Shown here: positions 16,922 through 25,592 of the stretch, one piece after another
Layout of the letters: each line of letters begins with the position of its first letter
How positions within the stretch are numbered: the stretch's first letter is position 1
Notes under the pieces: model-generated
What the model was told of the DNA's origin: nothing
What the model saw: the letters and a program-made list of their open reading frames with translations, nothing else
The model's database searches: none
Program-made: the position numbers and the translations under genes
NCBI GenBank assembly: GCA_028874985.1
Contig: JAPPGI010000214.1
Coordinates: 1-33,718, forward strand
Length of the DNA stretch: 33,718 nt
From: Gemmatimonadota bacterium
GTDB lineage: Bacteria > Gemmatimonadota > Gemmatimonadetes > Longimicrobiales > Gaopeijiaceae
Direction of reading: 5' to 3'

Positions 16922-18198
16922 TGTCATCGTTCATCGTTTCGGGCGGCCATGAGCTGAGCGGCAGCATTCGCCCCGCCGGCAACAAGAACGCGGCGCTGCC
17001 GGTCCTCGCGGCCACGCTCATGTCGGCGCAGCCCGTCACCGTTCGCAACGTCCCCCGCATCCGGGACGTGCATACCCTCCTCGATATCATGGAGTCTCTC
17101 GGGGCTTCCGTGACGTGGACCGGTTCCAACGTGGTGGTGGTCGATGCTGCCAACCTGCAGGCCGGGGACCTCGATGCCGAACTCTCGGAGCGCATACGTG
17201 CGTCGATCCTGCTTGCGGGCCCGCTCCTGGCGCGCTTCGGATCGCTCTCGCTGCCTCCTCCGGGGGGCGACGTCATCGGGCGCCGCCGGCTCGACACGCA
17301 CCTGCTGGCCTTCCGGGCCCTGGGCGCCGAAGTCGAGACCGCCGCCGGGCTGGACATCCGCGCGCGCGCCCTCACCGGCACCGACATGTTCCTGGACGAA
17401 CCATCGGTCACGGCAACCGAGAACGCAGTCATGGCCGCGTCGCGGGCCGCGGGCCGGACGGTGATCCGCAACGCGGCGGCCGAGCCCCACGTTCAGGACC
17501 TCTGCCACCTCCTGAGCGCCATGGGTGCGCGCATCGAGGGAATCGGCACCTCCAACCTGACCATCCACGGCGTACGTTCGCTCGGCGGGGCCGACTACGA
17601 GATCGGTGCCGACCACGTGGAAACGGGGTCCTTCATCGGGCTGGCGGCGGTCACGGGCAGCCGGCTCGTGATCGAGGACGCCCCGGTCTCGCACCTCGAC
17701 TCCACCCTGATCGGGTTTCGCCGCCTCGGGATCGACTGCCGCCTTGACGGCCGTGACCTGATCGTGGACGGGCGCGAGCAGCCTGTGATCCGGATGGACG
17801 CCTTCGGGCACATTCCGAAGGTCGACGACGGACCATGGCCGGCGTTCCCGGCCGACCTGACGTCGATCGCGATCGTCGCGGCCACCTGCGCGCGCGGGAC
17901 GATCCTGATTCACGAGAAGATGTTCGAGTCCCGCATGTTCTTCACCGACAAGCTCGTGGCGATGGGTGCCCGGATCATCCTGTGCGACCCCCACCGGGTC
18001 GTGGTGGTCGGTCCGTCGCGCCTGCGCGGGGCCCGCATGGAGAGCCCGGACATCCGGGCCGGGATGGCGATGCTCATCGCGGCGCTGGGTGCACGCGGCG
18101 AGAGCGAGATCCGCAACGCGGACCAGATCGAACGCGGCTACGAGAGGATCGACGAGCGCCTGGCGGCGCTGGGCGCCAGGATCGAGCGCCGGACGTGA
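16921..18198 (+). CDS. murA: UDP-N-acetylglucosamine 1-carboxyvinyltransferase
   Basis: A 425-aa protein, the normal family length. It catalyses the first committed step of peptidoglycan synthesis: transfer of enolpyruvate from PEP to UDP-GlcNAc in the cytosol. The N-terminus has the GNKNAALP motif with the conserved Lys22, and HIPKVDDGPWPAFPADLTS is the characteristic C-terminal-half block. The active-site loop reads PPGGDVIG: Asp117 stands where E. coli has the PEP-alkylating Cys115, the same substitution known in mycobacteria and linked to intrinsic fosfomycin resistance. The start at 16921 is chosen from homology and the leaderless promoter; an upstream in-frame ATG would add residues not typical of the family. 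Confidence 0.95.
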   Translation: MSSFIVSGGHELSGSIRPAGNKNAALPVLAATLMSAQPVTVRNVPRIRDVHTLLDIMESLGASVTWTGSNVVVVDAANLQAGDLDAELSERIRASILLAGPLLARFGSLSLPPPGGDVIGRRRLDTHLLAFRALGAEVETAAGLDIRARALTGTDMFLDEPSVTATENAVMAASRAAGRTVIRNAAAEPHVQDLCHLLSAMGARIEGIGTSNLTIHGVRSLGGADYEIGADHVETGSFIGLAAVTGSRLVIEDAPVSHLDSTLIGFRRLGIDCRLDGRDLIVDGREQPVIRMDAFGHIPKVDDGPWPAFPADLTSIAIVAATCARGTILIHEKMFESRMFFTDKLVAMGARIILCDPHRVVVVGPSRLRGARMESPDIRAGMAMLIAALGARGESEIRNADQIERGYERIDERLAALGARIERRT

Positions 18199-18204
18199 CC
18201 CGGA

Positions 18205-18234
18205 TTGACCGGAAAGACCTGCCTGGGCTATAAT
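18205..18234 (+). promoter_or_regulatory. Sigma70 promoter of the rimP-nusA-infB operon
   Basis: TTGACC (18205-18210), 18-bp spacer, and a perfect TATAAT (18229-18234), just after the murA stop. Expected transcript start is near 18240, about 95 nt before rimP. Confidence 0.75.
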
Positions 18235-18252
18235 TAAAGTCGGTGTCCCGGC

Positions 18253-18311
18253 CTCCCCGGCGGAGGGCGGCGGCCCTTCGAGTGGGGGAGAAGGCAGCCC
18301 CCGCTTTTTTT
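18253..18311 (+). terminator. Leader terminator/attenuator upstream of rimP-nusA-infB
   Basis: AGTGGGGG (18281-18288) pairs with CCCCCGCT (18298-18305, one G-U pair) with a 9-nt loop and runs into seven T (18305-18311), a classical intrinsic terminator. It lies between the promoter at 18205 and the rimP start. CTCCCC at 18253-18258 is complementary to GGGGAG at 18285-18290, the left arm of the terminator, so a mutually exclusive antiterminator can be drawn. It could also simply end read-through from murA. Confidence 0.65.
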
Positions 18312-18335
18312 GTCCACTATGGCCAGGGGGAGCAC

Positions 18336-18830
18336 GTGAACTTGAACCGGGCGCAACTCGGGGAAGAACTCGAGGCACGGCTTTCCGGCCTCGGGTACGA
18401 ACTCGTCCAGCTGGAATGGGCCGGCGGACCCCGCAGGCCGGTGATCAGGCTGCGGGTGGAACGCGAGGCCCTGGACCGCCCGGTCTCCCTTGACGACTGC
18501 ACGACGGTAAGCCGGGGCATCGAGGCCTGGCTGGACCGCGATGCCCGGGTGCCGGAGAGCTACGTGCTGGAGGTTTCCTCGCCGGGTCTGGAGCGCCCGC
18601 TCACGAGGGACAAGGACTTCCGGCGGTTCCGCGGGCACCGGATCGCCGTCACCGGCACCGGGGCCCTTCGGGGCAGGAGTTCACACCTCGAGGGCGAACT
18701 TCTCGGCCTCTTCGCGGAAGGCGGGGAGACGGCGTCGATCCGGCTGCGTCTGCAGGGGGGAGACGAGATAGACGTTCCGACGTCGCTTGTGGCCTCCGCC
18801 CGCCTGGTGCACGAGTGGAGGGTATCATGA
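18336..18830 (+). CDS. rimP: Ribosome maturation factor RimP
   Basis: A 164-aa protein needed for 30S subunit maturation. The GTG at 18336 is used: a GGGGGAG Shine-Dalgarno lies just upstream, and the resulting N-terminus (MNLNRAQLGEELEARL) fits the family, while the longer open frame would translate the terminator. Visible family features are LGYELVQLEW near the N-terminus and the YVLEVSSPGLERPL motif near the middle, followed by the C-terminal SH3-like part (GHRIAVTG). It overlaps nusA by 4 bp (ATGA). Confidence 0.93.
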   Translation: MNLNRAQLGEELEARLSGLGYELVQLEWAGGPRRPVIRLRVEREALDRPVSLDDCTTVSRGIEAWLDRDARVPESYVLEVSSPGLERPLTRDKDFRRFRGHRIAVTGTGALRGRSSHLEGELLGLFAEGGETASIRLRLQGGDEIDVPTSLVASARLVHEWRVS

Positions 18831-20176
18831 CCGTCGACACCGCCCAGATCATCGAGGCGTTCAAGGCCATCGCGGCCGCCAAGAGCCTCGAGCCGGACGA
18901 GGTCAATGAGCTCATCCGGGATGGCATTCACGCCGGTCTGGCCCGGATTTTCGGCGCCAACGTCGACACCGAAATCACCATAGACGATATCGAGGGCGAC
19001 ATCGCGATGCTCGTGCTCAAGCGCGTCGTGGAGAATGTCGAGGACCCGTCCTCCGAGATATCGGTGGACGAAGCGCGCTGGGACGATCCCACCTACGAGA
19101 TCGGCGACGTGATGGAGATCCCGGTGGAGTTCTCGGAGTTCGGCCGTAACGCCGTGATGGCCGCCAAGCAGCGGATCGTGCAGCTGGTGCGGGAAGGCGA
19201 GCGGCAGCGCATCCGCGACGAGTACTCCGACCGTGTGGGGGATCTGCTCTCCGGCGAGGTGCAGCAGATCGAGCGCGGCAAACTGGTCCTCATGCTGAAC
19301 CGTTCCCGTGACGCGGAGGCCATCATTCCCTGGAAGGAGCAGAATCCGCGGGAGCGCTTCCGGCAGGGTGAGTCCATCCGCGCCGTCCTCAAGAAGGTGG
19401 ACGAGACGCCCAAGGGTCCCCGGCTGATCTTTTCCCGCGCGGACCCCCTCTTCGTGGCGGCGCTGTTCCGGCTCGAGGTCCCGGAGATCTACCAGGGCAT
19501 CGTCGATATCAAGGAGCTCACCCGGGAGGTGGGTGGCCGGACGAAGATCGCGGTGCACAGCCGTGACGACTCCATCGATCCGGTCGGGGCCTGCGTGGGG
19601 CTCAAGGGTTCCCGGGTCCAGGCGGTGGTTTCGGAGCTGGGCGGGGAGCGCATAGACATCGTGCCCTGGCACCCGGATCCCGAGGTCTTCGCCCGCCGTG
19701 CGCTGGCCCCCGCGCGGGTGGCCAAGGTCATCTCCGACCCGGCGCGGCAGGTGATAACCGCGATCGTCGACGAGGACCAGCTCTCCCTTGCGATCGGAAG
19801 GAACGGTCAGAACGTCCGGCTCGCGTCCCAGCTGATCGGATGGCAGATCGACCTCTACGGTTCACGGGAGTGGCTGGAGCGTGGAGAGGACGTGTCCCTC
19901 TTCCTCGAGGATGAAACCGACTCCTACGAGACCGCCGACTTCCCCCTGCGGGAACTGTCCCTCGACGGAGCCACTCTGACGGCGCTGAGCCAGGCGGGGT
20001 ACAACAGCTTCCTCGACATCATCGACCTCGACCGGGCGGATTTCCTGGCCGTGGACGGGGTCAGCGAGGAGGCGGCGGCGCAGTTGCTGGCCCTCATCGA
20101 GGACCTCACCGTGATCGATGCCGAGACGGCTCCGGTCGGCGAAGAAGCGGTGGCCCCGAAGGGCGAGCCGGCCTGA
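18827..20176 (+). CDS. nusA: Transcription termination/antitermination factor NusA
   Basis: A 449-aa protein that binds RNA polymerase and nascent RNA and modulates pausing, termination and antitermination. Seen in order: NusA N-terminal domain (about 1-130), S1 domain (SGEVQQIERGKLVLML), KH1 (KIAVHSRDDSIDPVGACVG) and KH2 (LSLAIGRNGQNVRLAS), then one C-terminal helix-hairpin-helix region (LTALSQAGYNSFLDII). The start at 18827 overlaps the rimP stop, with GGAGGG upstream. As a termination factor it is a natural candidate to act on the operon's own leader terminator. Confidence 0.97.
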   Translation: MTVDTAQIIEAFKAIAAAKSLEPDEVNELIRDGIHAGLARIFGANVDTEITIDDIEGDIAMLVLKRVVENVEDPSSEISVDEARWDDPTYEIGDVMEIPVEFSEFGRNAVMAAKQRIVQLVREGERQRIRDEYSDRVGDLLSGEVQQIERGKLVLMLNRSRDAEAIIPWKEQNPRERFRQGESIRAVLKKVDETPKGPRLIFSRADPLFVAALFRLEVPEIYQGIVDIKELTREVGGRTKIAVHSRDDSIDPVGACVGLKGSRVQAVVSELGGERIDIVPWHPDPEVFARRALAPARVAKVISDPARQVITAIVDEDQLSLAIGRNGQNVRLASQLIGWQIDLYGSREWLERGEDVSLFLEDETDSYETADFPLRELSLDGATLTALSQAGYNSFLDIIDLDRADFLAVDGVSEEAAAQLLALIEDLTVIDAETAPVGEEAVAPKGEPA

Positions 20177-22965
20177 TGCGGGTCAAGGAGCTTGCCGTCG
20201 ACCTGAGGGTCAACGCCGATGTGCTCCTCAGGTTTCTTCGGGAATCGGGCGTGCGTGTCGGGCACGCCGACGCTTTCATCCGGGACGCGGACGTGGCCAA
20301 GGTTCGCACCCGCCTCGAGCGTGAACGCAGGGCGGGTCGGGGCGAAGCCGCGGATGTGATGCGAGCGGTTGTCAGGGCCCACAAGCCGACGAGCCGCCGC
20401 CGCCGTCGACGGCGGCGGGTTTCACCGCCGGCTCCTAGGCCGGAAGCCTCGGCTGAAACGCCCGTCTTGGAGGACGTGGTGGTGCGGCAGGACGGCGACG
20501 GAGAGGCGGTCGCCGCGCCCCGGGTGGAGGCGGCCGCCGTCGACGCCGAGCAGACGCCGCCGGATGGCCGCGCGGAGGAACCGGTGATCTCGCCGGCAGC
20601 CGAAGCCCCGGCCCCCGCCGCCGTGAGTGCGGGACCGGTGGTGGAGGAAGTCCCGCCGACGTCCGTTGCTCCGCCCCCGGATCACACGGATGCCATGTCG
20701 GAGGCGCCGGCCGAGACGGCATCCGCGGAACCGGCCGGGGCCGAGCCCGCCGAAGCGGAGACTCCCGTCTCCGCGGCGGTGGACCCGGCCCCCGCCACTC
20801 CGGCCGAACCCGGCGTCGAGGAGACTCCTTCCGCCCCGCCGCTCGCGCCCGCTCGCCCGGGAACGAAGCCGGCCCCCGCAAGGGATGGAGCTCCCGGAGG
20901 CCTTGCCCCGGTGAGGAGCAGGCCCGAACCGGCGGCCAGCGCGGGCCCGGGGGGGAAGGTCCGCATACAGGCCGAGGGATACACGTCCGACGGTCGGAGG
21001 AAGAAGGAGCGGAAACGGGGTCGGCGCCGGCGAGGCGGCGATCGCGACAAGGCGAAGGAGAACATCCAGCGGGTCATGGCCGAGATAAAGGGCGGCCGCA
21101 AGAAGCGCAGGAAGGGAAAGGCGACCGTGGCCGCGGCCAAGGAGGAACGGGTGGCCGCCGAGGAACGGGCCGCCGAAAAGGTTGCCGCCGAGGCCCGCAC
21201 CGTCCGCGTCAACGAATTCCTCACCGTCGCCGAACTCGCGGAACTGATCGAGACCAGCGCCGCGGAGATCATCGGGTCCGCATTCCGGAACATGGGCCTG
21301 CCGGTGACCATCAATCAGCGGCTCGACTTCGATCAGATCGAACTGCTGCTGGAAGGGTTCGGCTTCAAGGCCGTCCGGGAGGCCGACTACCTGCCGCCGA
21401 CCGAAGAGATCGAGGAAGACGACCCGGCGGATCTGCGCCCACGTCCGCCCGTGGTCACGGTGATGGGACACGTTGACCACGGAAAGACCAGGCTCCTGGA
21501 CTGGATCCGACGCACCAACGTGGTGGCGGGCGAGGCCGGGGGCATCACCCAGCACATCGGCGCATACCACGTCGAACTGGACGAGGGACGCACCATCTCC
21601 TTCCTGGACACGCCCGGCCACGCCGCCTTCACGGCCATGCGCGCCCGGGGGGCGGACGTCACGGACCTCGTGGTTCTCGTCGTGGCGGCCGACGACGCCG
21701 TCATGCCGCAGACCGTCGAAGCGATCAGCCATTCCAGGAACGCTGGGGTGCCGATGGTCGTGGCCGTCAACAAGATCGACCTGCCCACCGCCGAACCGGA
21801 CCGGGTCAGGCAGGACCTGCTGCAGCACGGTGTCACCGTCGAGGACTTCGGGGGCGAAACGCTGGTGGCTGATATCTCGGCCAGAACCGGTGACGGGATG
21901 GACGACCTGCTGGAGAAGATCCTTCTGCAGGCGGAGATTCTGGAAATCCAGGCCAATCCTGCGCGGGACGCCGTGGGGACGGTGGTGGAAGCCGAACTCG
22001 ACATCGGCAAGGGACCCGTCGCGACGATCCTGGTGCAGAACGGCACCCTGCGGGTGGGCGACAGCTTCGTGGCCGGGCTGTACGACGGCCGCGTCCGGGC
22101 ACTCCTGGACGAGCGCGGAAATCACGTCGACGAGATCGGACCGGGGATTCCGGGCCAGATTCTGGGGGCGGCGGGCGTGCCGCAGGCGGGTGATGTCTTC
22201 CAGGTCATGGACGGGGTCGCGGCCGCTTCGATCGCCGCCAACCGCCAGCGACTGGACCGCGAGAAGCAGCTCCGGATCAAGGAACGCGGCATCAAGCTCG
22301 GAGACTTCACCCAACTGCTGGCCGCGGGCGACGTGAGCACGCTGCGCCTGGTTGTGAAGGGTGACGTGGATGGTTCGGTGCAGGCTCTCTGCGACTCCCT
22401 CGAGCAGCTCTCCGCCAGGGAGGTGCAGGTTGAGATCATCCACCGGGGGGTGGGCGCGGTCAACGAGTCGGACGTGATGCTCGCGCTGACGGCCGGCGCG
22501 GTGATCATCGGCTTCAGGGTCCGCCCGGACGCCGGGGCGCGGCAGGCGTCGGCGCGCGAGACCGTCGAGATCCAGACCTACGACGTGATCTACGAGGCCG
22601 TCGACGATGTCAGGGCCGGGTTGGAGGGACTCCTCGCGCCGGAGCGGCGGGAGAGCATCGTGGGCGCGGCCGAGGCACGGGTGATCTTCAAGATCCGCGG
22701 GGTCGGCACCATCGCCGGCAGCTATGTTGTGGAAGGGGCGATCCAGCGTGGAGCGCTGGCCCGGGTGATCCGCGAGGGCGTGGTCATCTACGACGGCGAG
22801 ATCGGATCGCTCAAGCGCTTCAAGGACGACGCGCGCGAGGTCAAGGAAGGCTTCGAATGCGGGATCGGGATCGCCAACTTCAACGACCTCAAGGCCGGCG
22901 ACATCGTCGAGACCTACCAGATCCAGGAGGTCGCGCGCACCCTTGCCAGCGTCGAGCGGGATTGA
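20176..22965 (+). CDS. infB: Translation initiation factor IF-2
   Basis: A 929-aa GTPase that delivers initiator tRNA to the 30S subunit. The start overlaps the nusA stop by one base (TGATG). It has an N-terminal IF2_N-like domain (MRVKELAVDLRVNADVLLRF), a long Ala/Pro/Glu-rich linker with Arg runs (about 70-330), a second IF2_N region, then the G domain with GHVDHGKT from about residue 431, DTPGHAAF and NKID, followed by domains II-IV. All G motifs are intact. Confidence 0.98.
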   Translation: MRVKELAVDLRVNADVLLRFLRESGVRVGHADAFIRDADVAKVRTRLERERRAGRGEAADVMRAVVRAHKPTSRRRRRRRRVSPPAPRPEASAETPVLEDVVVRQDGDGEAVAAPRVEAAAVDAEQTPPDGRAEEPVISPAAEAPAPAAVSAGPVVEEVPPTSVAPPPDHTDAMSEAPAETASAEPAGAEPAEAETPVSAAVDPAPATPAEPGVEETPSAPPLAPARPGTKPAPARDGAPGGLAPVRSRPEPAASAGPGGKVRIQAEGYTSDGRRKKERKRGRRRRGGDRDKAKENIQRVMAEIKGGRKKRRKGKATVAAAKEERVAAEERAAEKVAAEARTVRVNEFLTVAELAELIETSAAEIIGSAFRNMGLPVTINQRLDFDQIELLLEGFGFKAVREADYLPPTEEIEEDDPADLRPRPPVVTVMGHVDHGKTRLLDWIRRTNVVAGEAGGITQHIGAYHVELDEGRTISFLDTPGHAAFTAMRARGADVTDLVVLVVAADDAVMPQTVEAISHSRNAGVPMVVAVNKIDLPTAEPDRVRQDLLQHGVTVEDFGGETLVADISARTGDGMDDLLEKILLQAEILEIQANPARDAVGTVVEAELDIGKGPVATILVQNGTLRVGDSFVAGLYDGRVRALLDERGNHVDEIGPGIPGQILGAAGVPQAGDVFQVMDGVAAASIAANRQRLDREKQLRIKERGIKLGDFTQLLAAGDVSTLRLVVKGDVDGSVQALCDSLEQLSAREVQVEIIHRGVGAVNESDVMLALTAGAVIIGFRVRPDAGARQASARETVEIQTYDVIYEAVDDVRAGLEGLLAPERRESIVGAAEARVIFKIRGVGTIAGSYVVEGAIQRGALARVIREGVVIYDGEIGSLKRFKDDAREVKEGFECGIGIANFNDLKAGDIVETYQIQEVARTLASVERD

Positions 22966-23003
22966 GGACGTCCGGCCTCGAATCGCACCCGCGGCCCCCT
23001 CTG

Positions 23004-23279
23004 GTGGTCACAGTGTCGACATGGGACCTGGCGATCCCCGCCGCGGATTCGCTCAAGCGGAAGCGTTCCGTGATCCGCTCGCTCAAGGACCGCCTCGCCC
23101 GCATGAACGTCTCGGTCGTGGAGTCGGGACTGCAGGACGTGCGCAACCGGGGGCGCATTTCCGTGGCCTTCCTGGCCGCCCACGCCGCGCAGGCCGACGC
23201 AATCCAGGAGTCGGTGGACCGCGTCATGGCGGGGGCGCGGGATGCGGTGGTCGTCGGGAACTCCAAAGAGCGATTGTAG
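23004..23279 (+). CDS. ylxP: DUF503/YlxP-like protein, probable ribosome-associated factor
   Basis: About 91 aa. The core LAIPAADSLKRKRSVIRSLKDR and NVSVVESGLQDV matches the DUF503 (YlxP) family, which almost always sits between infB and rbfA. The start is uncertain: family alignment favours the region of 23001-23004 (GTG at 23004 used here), without a Shine-Dalgarno. A TTG at 22962 overlapping the infB stop (TTGA) would add 14 residues and be translationally coupled, as truB appears to be. Confidence 0.85.
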   Translation: MVTVSTWDLAIPAADSLKRKRSVIRSLKDRLARMNVSVVESGLQDVRNRGRISVAFLAAHAAQADAIQESVDRVMAGARDAVVVGNSKERL

Positions 23280-23292
23280 CAGCGCCGGCACC

Positions 23293-23361
23293 ATGAACGC
23301 GAACGCCCACGCGTCCGCCTTGACGGATTCCGCCGCCCGCACTTCGTCCGCGGGCCGCTGA
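23293..23361 (+). CDS. Possible 22-codon coupling ORF before rbfA
   Basis: The 80-nt gap between ylxP and rbfA contains an ATG at 23293 opening a 22-residue frame (MNANAHASALTDSAARTSSA and two more residues) whose TGA overlaps the rbfA ATG as TGATG, exactly the nusA-infB junction type. rbfA itself has no Shine-Dalgarno. It may be a leader ORF that carries ribosomes to rbfA, or chance. Confidence 0.3.
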   Translation: MNANAHASALTDSAARTSSAGR

Positions 23362-23786
23362 TGTCCGTCCACCGACGTTCGCGGCTGGGCGAGCAACTGC
23401 GCCGCGAGCTCTCGCTCAAGATCAGGAACCTGGTGCGTGATCCGGAGGTCGGGCCGCTCGCCGTCACAGGGGTGGAGGTGAGTTCGGATCTCTGGTTTGC
23501 GCGTGTGTATGTGGAGCCGCACGGGTCGGCCGACGAGCAGACCCGAACTCTGGCCGCACTGGCCCGGGCCGCGCCCTTCCTGCGTTCGGTGCTGGGACGG
23601 GAACTGCATATCCGGCGCATGCCGGAGCTGCGCTTCGAGCGGGACACGTCGATCGAGGCGGGGCAGCGGATCGAGGCCATCCTGCGTGAGGTTCTGCCGC
23701 CGGACGAGGGGAGGGAAGAGCCGGACGCCCCGGAGGAGGACTCTCCCGCCATCGAATCTCCGGAAGCTGGAGACGGGGAACCTTGA
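23361..23786 (+). CDS. rbfA: 30S ribosome-binding factor RbfA
   Basis: A 141-aa cold-shock-type factor for 30S maturation. RRSRLGEQLRRELSLKIRNL, VTGVEVSSDLWFARVYV and the LRFERDTSIEAGQRIE end are family signatures. The last about 25 residues are an acidic tail beyond the usual domain. Its TGA overlaps the truB TTG start. Confidence 0.94.
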   Translation: MSVHRRSRLGEQLRRELSLKIRNLVRDPEVGPLAVTGVEVSSDLWFARVYVEPHGSADEQTRTLAALARAAPFLRSVLGRELHIRRMPELRFERDTSIEAGQRIEAILREVLPPDEGREEPDAPEEDSPAIESPEAGDGEP

Positions 23787-24670
23787 AGGATCCGTCCCCG
23801 GCGATGGGGATCCTGCTGGCGGACAAGCCCGCCGGCGTGACATCGCACGACGTCGTGGCCGTGGTCCGCCGCGCACTGAGGAGAGGGAAGGCGGGCCACG
23901 CAGGCACCCTCGACCCGTTCGCCACGGGGCTGCTCGTGCTGGGGATCGGGCGGGCCACACGCCTCCTGGAATACCTCACGGGGCTGGACAAGGAATACGT
24001 CGGGACCGCGTGCCTCGGAGTCGCCACCGACTCCCTGGATCCGGAGGGGGCGCGAGTGGCCGAGGACGACCGCTGGAGGGCACTGAGCGCGGATCGGATC
24101 CGGAGCGTTGCGGCGCGCCTGGTGGGGACGATGCTGCAGACGCCTCCCGCGTACTCCGCCGTCAAGGTGGACGGTGTGCCGGCGCATCGGCGGGTGCGGC
24201 GGGGGGAGAAGGTCGAGCTGCGGCCACGTACCGTAACCGTACGGTCGATGGAGATTCTGGAACTCGCGCTTCCCACCGTCCGCTTCCGTGTGGCGTGCTC
24301 GAGCGGAACGTACGTGCGCAGCCTGGCGGCCGAGATGGGTGGGCGGCTGGGCACGGCCTGCCACCTCACCGCGCTGCGCCGTACACGGGTCGGGGACTTA
24401 CATCTGCGAGACGCGGCGCCGCTCGGGGCGTTGCAGCGCGGGGAGATCCCGCCGCGCGCCTGGGTGGAGGCCGTGCCGGCGCTGGCCCACCTGCCGTGCG
24501 TGGTCGTGGAACCGGGTGAGGCCGCGATGCTGGCGGCGGGGAGGCGGGTGCCGAGCGGGGCTCCGGACTGCGGTGCGGCGGTGTTCGCCCTGCCCGGGGG
24601 GCGGCTGGTGGCGGTGGGGGCGGTGCGGGACGGCGTGCTGGAGCCGCGCAAGGTGTTCCAGCGTGTGTGA
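23783..24670 (+). CDS. truB: tRNA pseudouridine-55 synthase TruB
   Basis: A 295-aa enzyme that makes pseudouridine 55 in the T-loop of tRNAs. GILLADKPAGVTSHD, the catalytic GHAGTLDPFATG (Asp44) and CSSGTYVRSLAAE are diagnostic. I use the TTG at 23783 because it overlaps the rbfA stop as TTGA; the ATG at 23804, seven codons later, is the alternative. It is the last gene of the operon; no clear terminator was seen in the 238 bp before the convergent regulator gene. Confidence 0.95.
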   Translation: MKDPSPAMGILLADKPAGVTSHDVVAVVRRALRRGKAGHAGTLDPFATGLLVLGIGRATRLLEYLTGLDKEYVGTACLGVATDSLDPEGARVAEDDRWRALSADRIRSVAARLVGTMLQTPPAYSAVKVDGVPAHRRVRRGEKVELRPRTVTVRSMEILELALPTVRFRVACSSGTYVRSLAAEMGGRLGTACHLTALRRTRVGDLHLRDAAPLGALQRGEIPPRAWVEAVPALAHLPCVVVEPGEAAMLAAGRRVPSGAPDCGAAVFALPGGRLVAVGAVRDGVLEPRKVFQRV

Positions 24671-24908
24671 CGGCTCCGCTCGCGTTGCTCCCCGGTCGAA
24701 CAGCGCTGCTGCTTCCCGCTCGTCGCGCCTTGCCGGCCCGACAGAGCACCTGAGGTCCGAATCACGGCAGGAGATCACGTAAAGTCAACCCGGACTGCAC
24801 GATCTGCGTTTTCAACCGTTAGACTGGACCCTACTGGACCGTGCCTCGACAGCGGGAAAACGGGTTTGATTGGCGGGAACCTGCGCGAACCCCAGCACCG
24901 GGTCAAGC

Positions 24909-25592
24909 TCACGGATTCTTCCGTCCGATCCCGGCTGTCTTCAGCATGTCCGCCAGATGGCCCGATTCCACGACGACCCGCATGAGGTCCACGCGGCTCT
25001 GGACGCCCAGCTTGCTCTTCAGGGACACTCGGTAGTTCGCGACGGTTTTCGGTGCAAGATGGATCCTGCGGGCGATCTCGTCGGCGGTGTAACCGGTCGC
25101 GGTGAGGTACAGGACATCGCGTTCCCGCTCGCTCAGGGAGTCCCAGCCACCAGCGAGGCCCTGCGAGGCGTTTCGTGCCTTGGAAAGCAGACCGACGACA
25201 TGCGCGGGGAAGGTCATCCTTCCGGCGGCCACCATGTCGAGGGCTCCGACCAGATCGGAGCGAGCCCGCCGCTTGCTCAGGCACCCCATGGCGCCCGCCT
25301 CGATCGCGGCCTCGACATACTCCGGCTCATCGTAGGCGGTCAACACCAGCACGCGGACATCCGGATTCCGCGTCGTGATCCTTCGGGTTGCGGCGATGCC
25401 GTCCATGCCCGGCATGCGGATGTCCATCACGACCAACTCCGGCTTGAGCGCGTCCACCCGCTCGATGGCTGCTTCACCGGAGGAAGCCTCTCCGACCACA
25501 TCGTACCGTTCGGTGAGTTCGATGAGCAGCTTGATTCCGGCGCGGACAACGGCATGGTCGTCGACGAGCACGACGCGGCAGGAGTAGCTCAT
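24909..25592 (-). CDS. NarL/LuxR-family response regulator
   Basis: A 227-aa protein. The receiver domain has the DD pair (11-12), phospho-acceptor Asp57 (VVMDIRMPG), the conserved Thr in VLTAYDE and Lys107. The LuxR-type HTH (LSERERDVLYL through VANYRVSLKSKLG) covers about 152-195. The ATG overlaps the kinase stop by 4 bp (ATGA), so the two are a cognate pair. It is the best candidate to bind the TTCCCG repeat region upstream of the operon. Confidence 0.93.
   Translation of the reverse strand: MSYSCRVVLVDDHAVVRAGIKLLIELTERYDVVGEASSGEAAIERVDALKPELVVMDIRMPGMDGIAATRRITTRNPDVRVLVLTAYDEPEYVEAAIEAGAMGCLSKRRARSDLVGALDMVAAGRMTFPAHVVGLLSKARNASQGLAGGWDSLSERERDVLYLTATGYTADEIARRIHLAPKTVANYRVSLKSKLGVQSRVDLMRVVVESGHLADMLKTAGIGRKNP

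Noticed and set aside
24671-24908. tRNA or terminator after truB
   Set aside because: No cloverleaf, T-loop motif or T-tailed hairpin could be drawn.
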